Assembly: GCA_019635435.1 (NCBI GenBank)
Contig: JAHBZM010000001.1
Location: 3,472,001-3,536,000 of the forward strand
Reading direction: 5' to 3'
Source of the DNA: Ramlibacter sp.
GTDB taxonomy: Bacteria > Pseudomonadota > Gammaproteobacteria > Burkholderiales > Burkholderiaceae_C
Length of the DNA stretch: 64,000 bases
The position numbers were made by a program, and so were the translations under genes. Below, in pieces: positions 39,679-47,124 of the stretch; position 1 is the first letter of the stretch, and each line of letters starts with the position of its first letter. A model generated the notes under the pieces. That model was not told the DNA's origin. It did no database searches and saw only the letters and a list, made by a program, of their open reading frames with translations.

Positions 39679-40083
39679 ATGCGCCGCTGGCTCCTCATCG
39701 TCATGATCGCCCTGCTGCCCCTGCGGGTCTGGGCCGGTGATGTCATGGCCGCGCAGATGCTGACGCAGCAGCTGGGCGCTACAAAAACCGTAGCACACAG
39801 TGGCCACCAGTCCTGGACTCCAGCCCATATGGGCACTGAAACCGTTGGCATGGCGCATGCGGACTGCCTGGGCATGACCGCGGATCCGGATCAGGCCCAC
39901 GAGGCCTTGACCGGCGTGGATTGCGGCACCTGCGTCGCCTGCCAGGTCTGTCATTCGGTGGCGCTGATGGTGCCGACCCTGGCACAGACCGCGTCGGCCG
40001 CCCACCCCGGCGCGCCGGTCATGCGCGTCGAGCCTTTTGCCAGCGCCGTCCTCGCGCTGGGCATCAAGCCGCCCATTTCCTGA
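39679..40083 (+). CDS. Small exported Cys/His-rich protein in the copper cluster
   Basis: 134-residue protein with a signal peptide (RWLLIVMIALLPLRVWAGDV, residues 3-22). The mature part contains a His-rich segment and GVDCGTCVACQVCHSV, with four Cys in 12 residues, a likely metal-binding loop. Residues about 33-50 (LGATKTVAHSGHQSWTPA) are encoded by copy D of the dispersed repeat. It is the first gene of the copper-defence cluster and is similar to uncharacterised proteins near cus/cop genes. Function unknown, probably metal binding or sensing. Confidence 0.7.
   Translation: MRRWLLIVMIALLPLRVWAGDVMAAQMLTQQLGATKTVAHSGHQSWTPAHMGTETVGMAHADCLGMTADPDQAHEALTGVDCGTCVACQVCHSVALMVPTLAQTASAAHPGAPVMRVEPFASAVLALGIKPPIS
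39775..39826 (+). repeat. Dispersed repeat, copy D, inside the small exported protein gene
   Basis: The core is 39797-39825 (ACAGTGGCCACCAGTCCTGG, ending ACTCCAGCC), preceded by GCGCTACAAAAACCGTAGCAC, which resembles the left flank of copy B. It is in the + orientation, and the frame of the host gene passes through it without a stop. Confidence 0.8.
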
Positions 40084-40206
40084 CTCTCAGGCCCGTAGTG
40101 GGCCTGTACTTGCGTCCGGCGCGGCCTGAGCCGCCCCGCAGCCCTGCTGCCACGCCCGGATTCCGCGACGCCAGCCGTCGCCTTGCATGCCGTTCAGGAG
40201 ATTTCC

Positions 40207-40545
40207 GTGACATCCCATTCACTTTCGCGCCCCCCTCTCTGGCTGGCCGGGTTCGCCGTGGCCGCTGGCCTGGGCCTGGCCCGGGCACAGACGCCCACGC
40301 CGCCAGCCACTGCCCAGGCCGCCCTGCACCCTGCCGCGCCACCCGCCTTCCGCTCGGCGCTGGAGGATTACCAGCCCTACACGGACGAAAAAACCGTCAA
40401 CTGGAAAGAAGCCAACGACCTGACCGCGCGCATCGGCGGCTGGCGCGCCTACGCCCGGGAAGCGCAGCAGCCCGCCGCGCCCGGCAGCCCCGTGGCACCT
40501 GACCCCCATGCCGGGCACCACATGCCGGAAAAGGACAGGCCATGA
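40207..40545 (+). CDS. Small periplasmic His-containing protein of the copper cluster
   Basis: 112-residue protein starting with GTG (40207) after an AGGAG site; the upstream ATG at 40183 is an alternative but lacks a ribosome site. A signal peptide (WLAGFAVAAGLGLARAQTPT, about residues 12-31) is followed by PAFRSALEDYQPYTDEKTVN and WKEANDLTARIGGWRAYA, with a His-rich end DPHAGHHMPEKDRP. Such small proteins occur beside TolC-like and multicopper oxidase genes; function unknown. Its end overlaps the TolC-like gene start (ATGA). Confidence 0.72.
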   Translation: MTSHSLSRPPLWLAGFAVAAGLGLARAQTPTPPATAQAALHPAAPPAFRSALEDYQPYTDEKTVNWKEANDLTARIGGWRAYAREAQQPAAPGSPVAPDPHAGHHMPEKDRP

Positions 40546-41963
40546 GCCCCCGCATCCGCCTTGGCGCGGTGGCCGCCGCAGCCCTGATCCTGACGGGTTG
40601 TGCCTCGGTCAACTTCGACCAGGCGCTGCAGGACACCAATGCCCGGACCAGCACGTTCGCCCAGGGCAAGCTGGAACTGAGCCGCACGCATGAACAGGCC
40701 CTGGCGCGCCAGAAACTTGCCAACGACCTGCTGGCCAGGCCGCTCAGCCAGGACGACGCCGTGCAGCTGGCGCTGGCCAACGGCCCGGCCCTGCAGGCCC
40801 TGCTGGCGCAGGGCTGGGCGGATCTGGCAGCGGCCAGCCAGACGGGGCGCATCGCCAACCCGGTGTTCACCTTCGAACGCGTGCGCACGGGCGATGAACT
40901 CGAGCTGGGGCGCCTGCTGTCGTTTGGCCTGCTCGACCTCCTGACCCTGCCGCGGCGGCTTGAACTGGCCCGCAGCCAGGCGGCTGAGGCCCAAGTGCAG
41001 CTCAGCGCCACCGTGGTCGATCAGGTCACCCAGGTGCGCCAGGGCTGGGTACGGGCCGTGGCGGCGCAGCAGGCGCTGGACTACGCGGGCCAGACCAACA
41101 ACGCGGCCAGGGCCGGCGCCGAACTGGCCCGGCGCATGCAGCAGGTGGGCAACTTCAACAAGCTGCAGCGCCTGCGCCAGCAGGCGTTTTACGCCGATGC
41201 GGCGGCGCAGCTCGCGTCCAGCCAGCATGCCGCGACCACCGCGCGCGAGGAACTGGTGCGCCTGCTGGGCCTGACCGACGAGCAGACCGCGCGGCTGCAA
41301 CTGCCCGGGCGCCTGCCTGACCTGCCCAAGGCGCCGCTGGCTCCCGAACGCGTCAGCGCCACCGCGGCCAGCCAACGCCTGGACGTTCAGATGGCGCGCG
41401 TGCAGCTCGATGCGGCGGGCAAGTCGCAAGGGCTGAACCTGCTGAACAGCCTCGTTGACGTGGAGCTGGGCATCCGCCGCGACACCGTGTTTGACAACGC
41501 CACCGGCACCCGCACGCCACGTCGCGGCTATGAGCTGGGCATCCGCCTGCCGGTGTTCGACTGGGGGTCGGCCCGGCGCGACGCCATGACCGCGCAGTCG
41601 CTGGCTGCCGCCAACCGCTACGAAGCCACGGTGCGCAGCGCCTCCTCGCAATTGCGCGAAAGCTACTCGGCCTACCGCACGGCCTGGGACGTGGCCCGCC
41701 ATTACCGCGACGAGATCGTGCCGCTGCGCCAGCGCATGGCGGAGGAGAACGTGCTGCGCTACAACGGCATGCTGATCGACGTGTTCGCCTTGCTGGCCGA
41801 CACGCACGAGCAGATCGCCAGCGTGAGTGCGGCCATCAACGCCACACAGCAGTTCTGGCTGGCCGACGCGGCGCTGGCCGCGTCCATGACCGGCAAGCCC
41901 ACCACGATGGACCTCATGGGCATGACCCGCAACAGCAGCGGCGCAGCCGGTGCCGGCCACTGA
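40542..41963 (+). CDS. TolC-family outer-membrane efflux lipoprotein (CusC/OprM type)
   Basis: 473-residue outer-membrane factor. The signal peptide ends at the lipobox LTGC (Cys at about residue 22), so it is a lipoprotein. The two OEP helical repeats are visible in the long helices starting AGRIADNVPTFERVRTG-like ASQTGRIANPVFTFERV and in RYEATVRSASSQLRESYSAYR-like NRYEATVRSASSQLRESYSA. It should form a trimeric channel for metal export. No RND pump (CusA) or membrane fusion protein (CusB) is encoded in the window; it is followed 28 bases later by the multicopper oxidase gene. Confidence 0.88.
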   Translation: MSPRIRLGAVAAAALILTGCASVNFDQALQDTNARTSTFAQGKLELSRTHEQALARQKLANDLLARPLSQDDAVQLALANGPALQALLAQGWADLAAASQTGRIANPVFTFERVRTGDELELGRLLSFGLLDLLTLPRRLELARSQAAEAQVQLSATVVDQVTQVRQGWVRAVAAQQALDYAGQTNNAARAGAELARRMQQVGNFNKLQRLRQQAFYADAAAQLASSQHAATTAREELVRLLGLTDEQTARLQLPGRLPDLPKAPLAPERVSATAASQRLDVQMARVQLDAAGKSQGLNLLNSLVDVELGIRRDTVFDNATGTRTPRRGYELGIRLPVFDWGSARRDAMTAQSLAAANRYEATVRSASSQLRESYSAYRTAWDVARHYRDEIVPLRQRMAEENVLRYNGMLIDVFALLADTHEQIASVSAAINATQQFWLADAALAASMTGKPTTMDLMGMTRNSSGAAGAGH

Positions 41964-41991
41964 GCCCTTCCCCCCCAACAACGGAACTCCC

Positions 41992-43416
41992 ATGAACAAC
42001 CGAAGAAACTTTCTCACGGGTGCCGGGGCCATCACCACGGCCGTGGCGGCGGCGGCGGTCAGCCGCGTCGCCCTGGCGGCCCTGCCCGAGCCCGTGATCC
42101 AGACGAAACCCGACACCATGGCCCCGCTGATGCCCGCCACCGGGCGGCCCTACAACCCCGTGGTCACGCTCAATGGCTGGACCCTGCCCTGGCGCATGAA
42201 CAACGGCGTCAAGGAGTTCCACCTGGTGGCCGAGCCGGTGGTGCGCGAAATGGCGCCCGGCTTCAAGGCCCACCTGTGGGGTTACAACGGCCAGTCACCC
42301 GGCCCCACCATCGAAGTGGTGGAGGGTGACCGGGTGCGCATCTTCGTGACCAACAAGCTGCCCGAGCACACCAGCGTGCACTGGCATGGCCAGCGCCTGC
42401 CCAACGGGATGGACGGTGTGGCCGGCCTGAACCAGCCGGCCATTGCCGTGGGCAAAACCTTTGTCTATGAATTTGTGGCGCGACGCCCGGGCACCTTCAT
42501 GTACCACCCGCATGCCGACGAGATGACGCAGATGGCCATGGGCATGATGGGCTTCTGGGTCACCCACCCCAGGGGCAAGCACCCGCTGATCGACGAGGTG
42601 GACCGGGACTTTGTGTTCATGCTCAACGCCTACGACATCGACCCCGGCGCCTACACGCCCAGGATCATGACCATGCTGGACTTCAACCTGTGGAGCTGGA
42701 ACAGCCGGGTGTTCCCCGGCATTGATCCGCTGGTGGTGCGCCAGAACGACAAGGTGCGGATCCGCTTTGGCAACCTCACCATGACCAACCACCCCATGCA
42801 CCTGCATGGCCACGAGTTCACGGTGACGGGCACCGATGGCGGGCCCACGCCAAAAGCCAGCCGCTGGCCCGAGGTGACCACCGACGTGGCGGTGGGCCAG
42901 ATGCGGCAGGTGGAGTTTGTGGCCAACGAGGAGGGCGACTGGGCCTTTCACTGCCACAAGAGCCACCACACCATGAACGCCATGGGCCACGATGTGGCCA
43001 CGCTGATCGGGGTGGACCACCGCCAGATCGTGCGCGACATCACCAATGTCATTCCCGACTACATGGTGATGGGCGAGCGCGGCATGGCCGACATGGCCGA
43101 CATGGACATGCCCCTGCCCGACAACACCGCGAAGATGATGACCGGCGAGGGCCCGTTCGGTTCGGTGGAAATGGGCGGCATGTTCTCCATGCTCAAGGTC
43201 CGCAAGGACCAGAAGCCGGGTGACTACAAGGACCCGGGCTGGTACGCCCAGCCCCCCGGCACGCAGGCCTACGAATGGACGGGCGCCCTGCCCGACCCGA
43301 AGCGCTTCGCGGCCGAGGGCGGGCAGACCATGAAGGCGCAGAACATGCCGATGAAAGAAGTGGAAGTGCAGGTCCGCAAGCCCGTCATGAAGGGCATGGC
43401 CGGCATGCAGCACTAA
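41992..43416 (+). CDS. Multicopper oxidase (CopA/CumA-like), exported
   Basis: 474-residue periplasmic oxidase with a Tat-type signal (NRRNFLTGAGAITTAVAAAA, RR at residues 3-4). The four copper motifs are intact: HWHG near residue 134, HPHADE near 173, HPMHLHGH near 265 and HCHKSHHTMNAM near 322, with T1 ligands in the last one (H-C-H-x3-H-x4-M). A Met-rich stretch (MGERGMADMADMDMP) near the C-terminus may bind Cu(I). It oxidises Cu(I), protecting the periplasm. It lies between the TolC-like and cupredoxin genes. Confidence 0.92.
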   Translation: MNNRRNFLTGAGAITTAVAAAAVSRVALAALPEPVIQTKPDTMAPLMPATGRPYNPVVTLNGWTLPWRMNNGVKEFHLVAEPVVREMAPGFKAHLWGYNGQSPGPTIEVVEGDRVRIFVTNKLPEHTSVHWHGQRLPNGMDGVAGLNQPAIAVGKTFVYEFVARRPGTFMYHPHADEMTQMAMGMMGFWVTHPRGKHPLIDEVDRDFVFMLNAYDIDPGAYTPRIMTMLDFNLWSWNSRVFPGIDPLVVRQNDKVRIRFGNLTMTNHPMHLHGHEFTVTGTDGGPTPKASRWPEVTTDVAVGQMRQVEFVANEEGDWAFHCHKSHHTMNAMGHDVATLIGVDHRQIVRDITNVIPDYMVMGERGMADMADMDMPLPDNTAKMMTGEGPFGSVEMGGMFSMLKVRKDQKPGDYKDPGWYAQPPGTQAYEWTGALPDPKRFAAEGGQTMKAQNMPMKEVEVQVRKPVMKGMAGMQH

Positions 43417-43442
43417 CCCCATCACAACCCCGGGACATCACC

Positions 43443-43937
43443 ATGAAAAAACTCACCCCTCTTCTGCTTGCCACGCTGGTGGCGGGCGCCAGCCCATTTG
43501 CCGTGGCGCACGGCGACGAGCCTCACGCCGCCAGGGCCGGCCCCGTCAGGAAGGAACAAAAGGAATGGGGCATTGCCGGCGACGCAAAAGCCGTCAGGCG
43601 GACCATCCGGCTCAGCATGGGCGACAACATGCGCCTCACGCCCGACAAGGTCGAGGTGAAGCAGGGCGAGACCGTCAGGCTGGTCATCCAGAACAAGGGC
43701 CGGCTGCTGCATGAACTGGTCATCGGCAACAGGAAGGACCTGGACGAACACGCCGCACTGATGGTCAGGTTCCCGGGCATGGAGCACGACGAACCCTACA
43801 TGGCCCATGTGCCGCCGGGCAAGACCGGCGAGATCGTCTGGACCTTCAACAGGGCCGGCCAGTTTGACTTTGCCTGCCTGATCGCGGGCCACTACCAGGC
43901 CGGCATGGTGGGCAAGATCACTGTCGCCGGCCGTTGA
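43443..43937 (+). CDS. Periplasmic cupredoxin (plastocyanin/azurin-like)
   Basis: 164-residue exported copper protein. The signal peptide is residues 1-23 (LTPLLLATLVAGASPFAVAH). The cupredoxin fold shows VKQGETVRLVIQNKG and the type 1 ligand set as His in GRLLHELVIGN, Cys and His in FDFACLIAGHYQAGM, with Met at the end of that segment. It probably shuttles Cu or electrons for the multicopper oxidase encoded just upstream. A Cu-resistance (CopC-like) role is also possible. Its stop is 17 bases before the DUF411 start. Confidence 0.88.
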   Translation: MKKLTPLLLATLVAGASPFAVAHGDEPHAARAGPVRKEQKEWGIAGDAKAVRRTIRLSMGDNMRLTPDKVEVKQGETVRLVIQNKGRLLHELVIGNRKDLDEHAALMVRFPGMEHDEPYMAHVPPGKTGEIVWTFNRAGQFDFACLIAGHYQAGMVGKITVAGR

Positions 43938-43954
43938 ACCCGAAAGGAAACCCC

Positions 43955-44404
43955 ATGCTCAGAAGAACACTTCTCATCGCTGCGATGGCCACGCCGCTCA
44001 CCCGCGGGATCCATGCCAGCGCCCCAGTCGCTGTGGAGGTCTGGAAAGACGCCCAATGCGGTTGCTGCAACGACTGGGTCGCTCACCTGGAAAGTCACGG
44101 CTTCCGGGTGAAGGTTCACGGCGGCGGCAACACCGAAATGCGCAAACGCCTCGGCATGCCCGAGCCCCTGGGCGGCTGCCACACCGCGCGGGTGAGCGGC
44201 TACGTGATCGAAGGCCATGTGCCGGCCCGCGAGATCCGGCGCCTGCTGCGTGACAAGCCCCGGGCGCTGGGCCTGGCCGTTCCCGGCATGCCCGTCGGCT
44301 CGCCCGGCATGGACGGCCCCGCCTATGGCGGACGCAAGGATCGTTTTGACGTGTTGCTGGTCGCCTCGGACGGCCGCACCACGGTCTATCAAACCTACCC
44401 CTGA
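43955..44404 (+). CDS. DUF411-family periplasmic metal-binding protein
   Basis: 149-residue exported protein of the DUF411 (CopG-like) family. A signal peptide (LLIAAMATPLTRGIHASAPV, about residues 5-24) precedes VEVWKDAQCGCCNDWVAHLE with the conserved CGCC, GGCHTARVSGYVIEGHVPA with GCH, and GLAVPGMPVGSPGM. DUF411 proteins from copper and metal clusters bind Cu(I) through the CGCC site. The ATG at 43955 follows GAAAGGAA; an upstream TTG is not needed. It is in the copper cluster operon. Confidence 0.88.
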   Translation: MLRRTLLIAAMATPLTRGIHASAPVAVEVWKDAQCGCCNDWVAHLESHGFRVKVHGGGNTEMRKRLGMPEPLGGCHTARVSGYVIEGHVPAREIRRLLRDKPRALGLAVPGMPVGSPGMDGPAYGGRKDRFDVLLVASDGRTTVYQTYP

Positions 44405-44416
44405 AAGAAGCACCCC

Positions 44417-44710
44417 ATGAAAAAACTCATTCCTGCATTGCTGTTGACATTCACATCAGCACTGGCAACGGCCCAGACCGCCAATGACATGACCGACGCC
44501 GAGGTTCGCAAGATCGACAAGGACAACGGCAAGGTCACCCTCAGGCACGGCCCCATCAGGAACCTCGACATGCCTGGCATGACCATGGTGTTCAAGGTGA
44601 AAGACCCAGCCATGCTCGACAAGATGGCGGTGGGTGACAGGATTCGCGTCCATGTGGAGCAGGACAAGGGCGCCATGGTCGTGACCCGCCTGGAGAAGGC
44701 CGGGAACTGA
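44417..44710 (+). CDS. cusF: CusF-like periplasmic copper chaperone
   Basis: 97-residue exported protein with signal peptide (LIPALLLTFTSALATAQTAN, about residues 4-23). The OB-fold carries the CusF metal-binding pattern: KVTLRHGPIRNLDMPGMTMV, giving His, Met and Met ligands, and FKVKDPAMLDKM. CusF delivers Cu(I)/Ag(I) to the Cus efflux system. Here no CusA or CusB gene is seen, so its partner is unknown. It is the last gene of the copper cluster, and it faces the divergent-direction 44731-45312 gene tail to tail. Confidence 0.9.
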   Translation: MKKLIPALLLTFTSALATAQTANDMTDAEVRKIDKDNGKVTLRHGPIRNLDMPGMTMVFKVKDPAMLDKMAVGDRIRVHVEQDKGAMVVTRLEKAGN

Positions 44711-44730
44711 ACGCCCGCGGTTCGCGGCAT

Positions 44731-45312
44731 TCAAAGCATGTCGTTGGTGATGCTGTCGAAAGGGCTTGGCAAACTCGCCATCACCACCACGTTGTGGGTC
44801 ACCACGGGCACCACGTGGTTCATCTCAAGGGACCGGCAGACCACCATGTGCACGGGCCGGCCCAAGGGGTACTTGAGCCACGGCAGGAGCTGGCTGTCCA
44901 GCATCTTGAGCGTCATGGCCTGCACGCCCACGGTGTTCTTGAAGAAGGTCAGCAAGGAGAGGTTGGTGGGGTTCTCGCCATGAATCTTTTCATCGGCAAA
45001 GGTTTCGTTGGTCCACTTGAACAGGCCCGCTTCCAGAGGCACCAGCAGCATGTTGGCCACCTCGCCGCTGCCGGGGCCAAAGCTGTCGACCGGCGCCGCC
45101 GCGCCCATGCTGGCCAGCTGGCTCTTGTAGGCGCTGCCGGACAGCACCGTGTTCGGCTGGGTATACCAGTGGTAGGTGTAGTTGACGCGCGTCATCCCTT
45201 CCTTGCCCGGGCGCCAGATGCCGTGGGATGAGAACACAAGGTTCTCCAATGTGTTTTTCCAGATCAGCCGCAGATAGGCCTTGTCAGGGGTCGGGAGGTC
45301 TTTGACCGGCAT
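44731..45312 (-). CDS. Uncharacterised protein encoded with the C58-like peptidase
   Basis: 193-residue protein with no signal peptide or membrane segment. I do not recognise its family. Visible segments are AYLRLIWKNTLENLVFSSHG, WRPGKEGMTRVNYTYHWYTQ and MLLVPLEAGLFKWTNETFAD. It has one Cys (VVCRSLE). It starts 15 bases after the stop of the gene at 45328-45885, so the two are one operon, and its base composition is a little less GC-rich than the copper cluster. A companion role (chaperone, immunity protein or second effector) is only inferred from position. Confidence 0.6.
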   Translation of the reverse strand: MPVKDLPTPDKAYLRLIWKNTLENLVFSSHGIWRPGKEGMTRVNYTYHWYTQPNTVLSGSAYKSQLASMGAAAPVDSFGPGSGEVANMLLVPLEAGLFKWTNETFADEKIHGENPTNLSLLTFFKNTVGVQAMTLKMLDSQLLPWLKYPLGRPVHMVVCRSLEMNHVVPVVTHNVVVMASLPSPFDSITNDML

Positions 45313-45327
45313 CGCGCGGCTCCTTGC

Positions 45328-45885
45328 TCAACGGTAGCGCTGCACCAGGCCCTGCGACTGCAGGTCCGGGTAGGCCCGGGGCCAGAACGCCAGGAACAGC
45401 CGCTCCAGCCCGTCCAGCGAACGGAAGCGGGCTTCCCCGTAGTTGGGGTCGAACATGCTGGGAATCGGCTTGCAGGTGTTGAATGCGATCCCGTGTCCGG
45501 AGTCACCGCCCACCGACCCCATGAAGTAGTAGGCCTTCTGGGCACGAATGAAGTGCATGACGGCCGTGAGGTTGAAATGACGGCTGAACAGGATCTGGCC
45601 AGAGTCCTTCCTGAGCCCGTTGGCCCGCAGGAACTCATCAATCACGTCCTTGCCCTTGTTTTTCTGCTCGCACATCCAGCTCACTTCCTCGGTGGTGTCC
45701 TGGCGTCCGGGCACCTGCTGGCCCAAAGCCATGAACTTCTCATTGCGCATCCACGCGGCCGCGAGCTGGGCGCAGGCGCCCTTGTGCATGTAGACACGGC
45801 CATCCACGAGCTGGTTCTGGCACCAGGGCTTGACCTGGCCATCGCAGTTTTCGACGCCGCGCTTGAACTGTTCATCGGTCAACAT
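45328..45885 (-). CDS. Protein with YopT-type (C58) cysteine peptidase signature
   Basis: 185-residue protein. The three catalytic elements of the YopT/AvrPphB fold appear in order and spacing: Cys38 in KGACAQLAAAWMRN, His131 in GDSGHGIAF and Asp146 in SMFDPNYGEARF. The segment around His (AYYFMGSVGGDSGHGIAFNT) and the DPN-x-GE motif are especially close to the C58 consensus. It is not a secreted form by signal peptide; YopT family proteins are usually delivered by type III or VI systems. The gene starts with a GGGGAAGGTGAC ribosome region and an RNA hairpin upstream. The family assignment is inferred from motifs only. Confidence 0.6.
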   Translation of the reverse strand: MLTDEQFKRGVENCDGQVKPWCQNQLVDGRVYMHKGACAQLAAAWMRNEKFMALGQQVPGRQDTTEEVSWMCEQKNKGKDVIDEFLRANGLRKDSGQILFSRHFNLTAVMHFIRAQKAYYFMGSVGGDSGHGIAFNTCKPIPSMFDPNYGEARFRSLDGLERLFLAFWPRAYPDLQSQGLVQRYR

Positions 45886-45905
45886 GTCACCTTCCCCGAA
45901 AATCG

Positions 45906-45928
45906 CCGTGCGCGAATCCAGCGCACGG
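45906..45928 (-). promoter_or_regulatory. Perfect 8-bp hairpin in the leader of the C58-like gene
   Basis: CCGTGCGC and GCGCACGG form a perfect stem around GAATCCA. On the minus-strand transcript the hairpin ends 21 bases before the start codon, just upstream of the GGGGAAGG ribosome site. It could affect translation or be a binding site; a terminator role is unlikely because no T run follows. Confidence 0.5.
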
Positions 45929-46061
45929 CCTGTTTCCGTCGCAGTGTAGGGATGTCCCGCCCGCCTGGCATCCCCCGATTGAAGGACAAAGCCGCTTGGC
46001 GGCGAGGCTGTTACGCCTTCTTGCCTTCGTCAGTTTTGAAACACGAACGGATAATCCATTC

Positions 46062-47078
46062 ATGCCCCTGTCCCCGACCCCGACTGCCCCTGCCCGCCGC
46101 GCCAAGGCGGGCGCCATCACCGATGTAGCCGGCATTGAAGCCGGTCACTTCACCGACCCGCGCCGGCCCACGGGCTGCACCGTGGTCATGGCCCGCGAAG
46201 GCGCGGTGGCCGGGGTGGACGTGCGCGGCGCCGCTCCCGGCACGCGTGAAACCGACCTGCTGTCACCGGTCAACCTGGTCGACCAGGTGCACGCCATCAT
46301 GCTGGCCGGCGGCAGCGCCTGGGGCCTGGACGCCGCCAGCGGCGCGATGCGCTGGCTGGAAGAGCGCGGCGTGGGCTTTGACGTGCGCGTGGGGCGCCTG
46401 CCCATCGTGCCCGCGGCCGTGCTGTTCGACCTGCTGGTGGGCGATGCCCGCATCCGGCCCGACGCCGATGCGGGGTATGCCGCCTGCGAGGCAGCCTCCA
46501 CCCGCCGCCCCGCCGAGGGCAATGTGGGGGCTGGCGCTGGCGCCGCCGTGGGCAAGATTTTCGGCATCGACCGTGCCATGAAAGGCGGGATCGGCACCGC
46601 GTCGGTGTCGGCCGGCGGTGTGACGGTGGGAGCGCTGATTGCCTGCAATGCCCTCGGCGACGTGATCGACCCTGACACCGCGCAGGTGGTGGCGGGCGCC
46701 CGGACGGCCAACGGCCGCCGGCTGCTGGACACCCGCCGCGCGCTGCTACGGGGCGACACACCCAAGCCCCTGCTGGCCGGCACCAACACCACCATCGGGG
46801 TGATTGCCACCGACGCGGTCATCACCAAGATACAGGCCACCAAACTGGCGCAGATGGCCCACGATGGCCTGGCACGCAGCATCAACCCGGTCCACACCAT
46901 GAGCGATGGCGACACGCTGTTTGCCCTGGGCACCGGGCGTGTCGCCCAGCACCCCGGCATGATGGTGCTGGGCGCCCTGGCGGCCGAGGCCACGGCACGC
47001 GCCGTGGTGCGCGCCGTGCTCGCGGCGCGGGGCCTCAGGGTGGGTGCGCTGCACCTGCCTTCCGCGCGCGACCTGTGA
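46062..47078 (+). CDS. P1-family (DmpA-like) peptidase/aminopeptidase
   Basis: 338-residue Ntn-hydrolase of the S58/DmpA family. The conserved start is AGAITDVAGIEAGHFTDPRR and GCTVVMAREGAVAGVDVRGA; LMLAGGSAWGLDAASGAMRW-like IMLAGGSAWGLDAASGAMRW and the later GNVGAGAGAAVGK and LLAGTNTTIGVIATDA contain the region of the self-cleavage site in this family. It probably makes L-aminopeptidase/D-esterase or beta-aminopeptidase activity. It diverges from the C58-like gene with 176 bases between the starts. No signal peptide is visible. Confidence 0.86.
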   Translation: MPLSPTPTAPARRAKAGAITDVAGIEAGHFTDPRRPTGCTVVMAREGAVAGVDVRGAAPGTRETDLLSPVNLVDQVHAIMLAGGSAWGLDAASGAMRWLEERGVGFDVRVGRLPIVPAAVLFDLLVGDARIRPDADAGYAACEAASTRRPAEGNVGAGAGAAVGKIFGIDRAMKGGIGTASVSAGGVTVGALIACNALGDVIDPDTAQVVAGARTANGRRLLDTRRALLRGDTPKPLLAGTNTTIGVIATDAVITKIQATKLAQMAHDGLARSINPVHTMSDGDTLFALGTGRVAQHPGMMVLGALAAEATARAVVRAVLAARGLRVGALHLPSARDL

Positions 47079-47124
47079 GCCGCACCAACCCGCGAGTCGC
47101 GCCATCACGCAGAATCAGGGGTCC

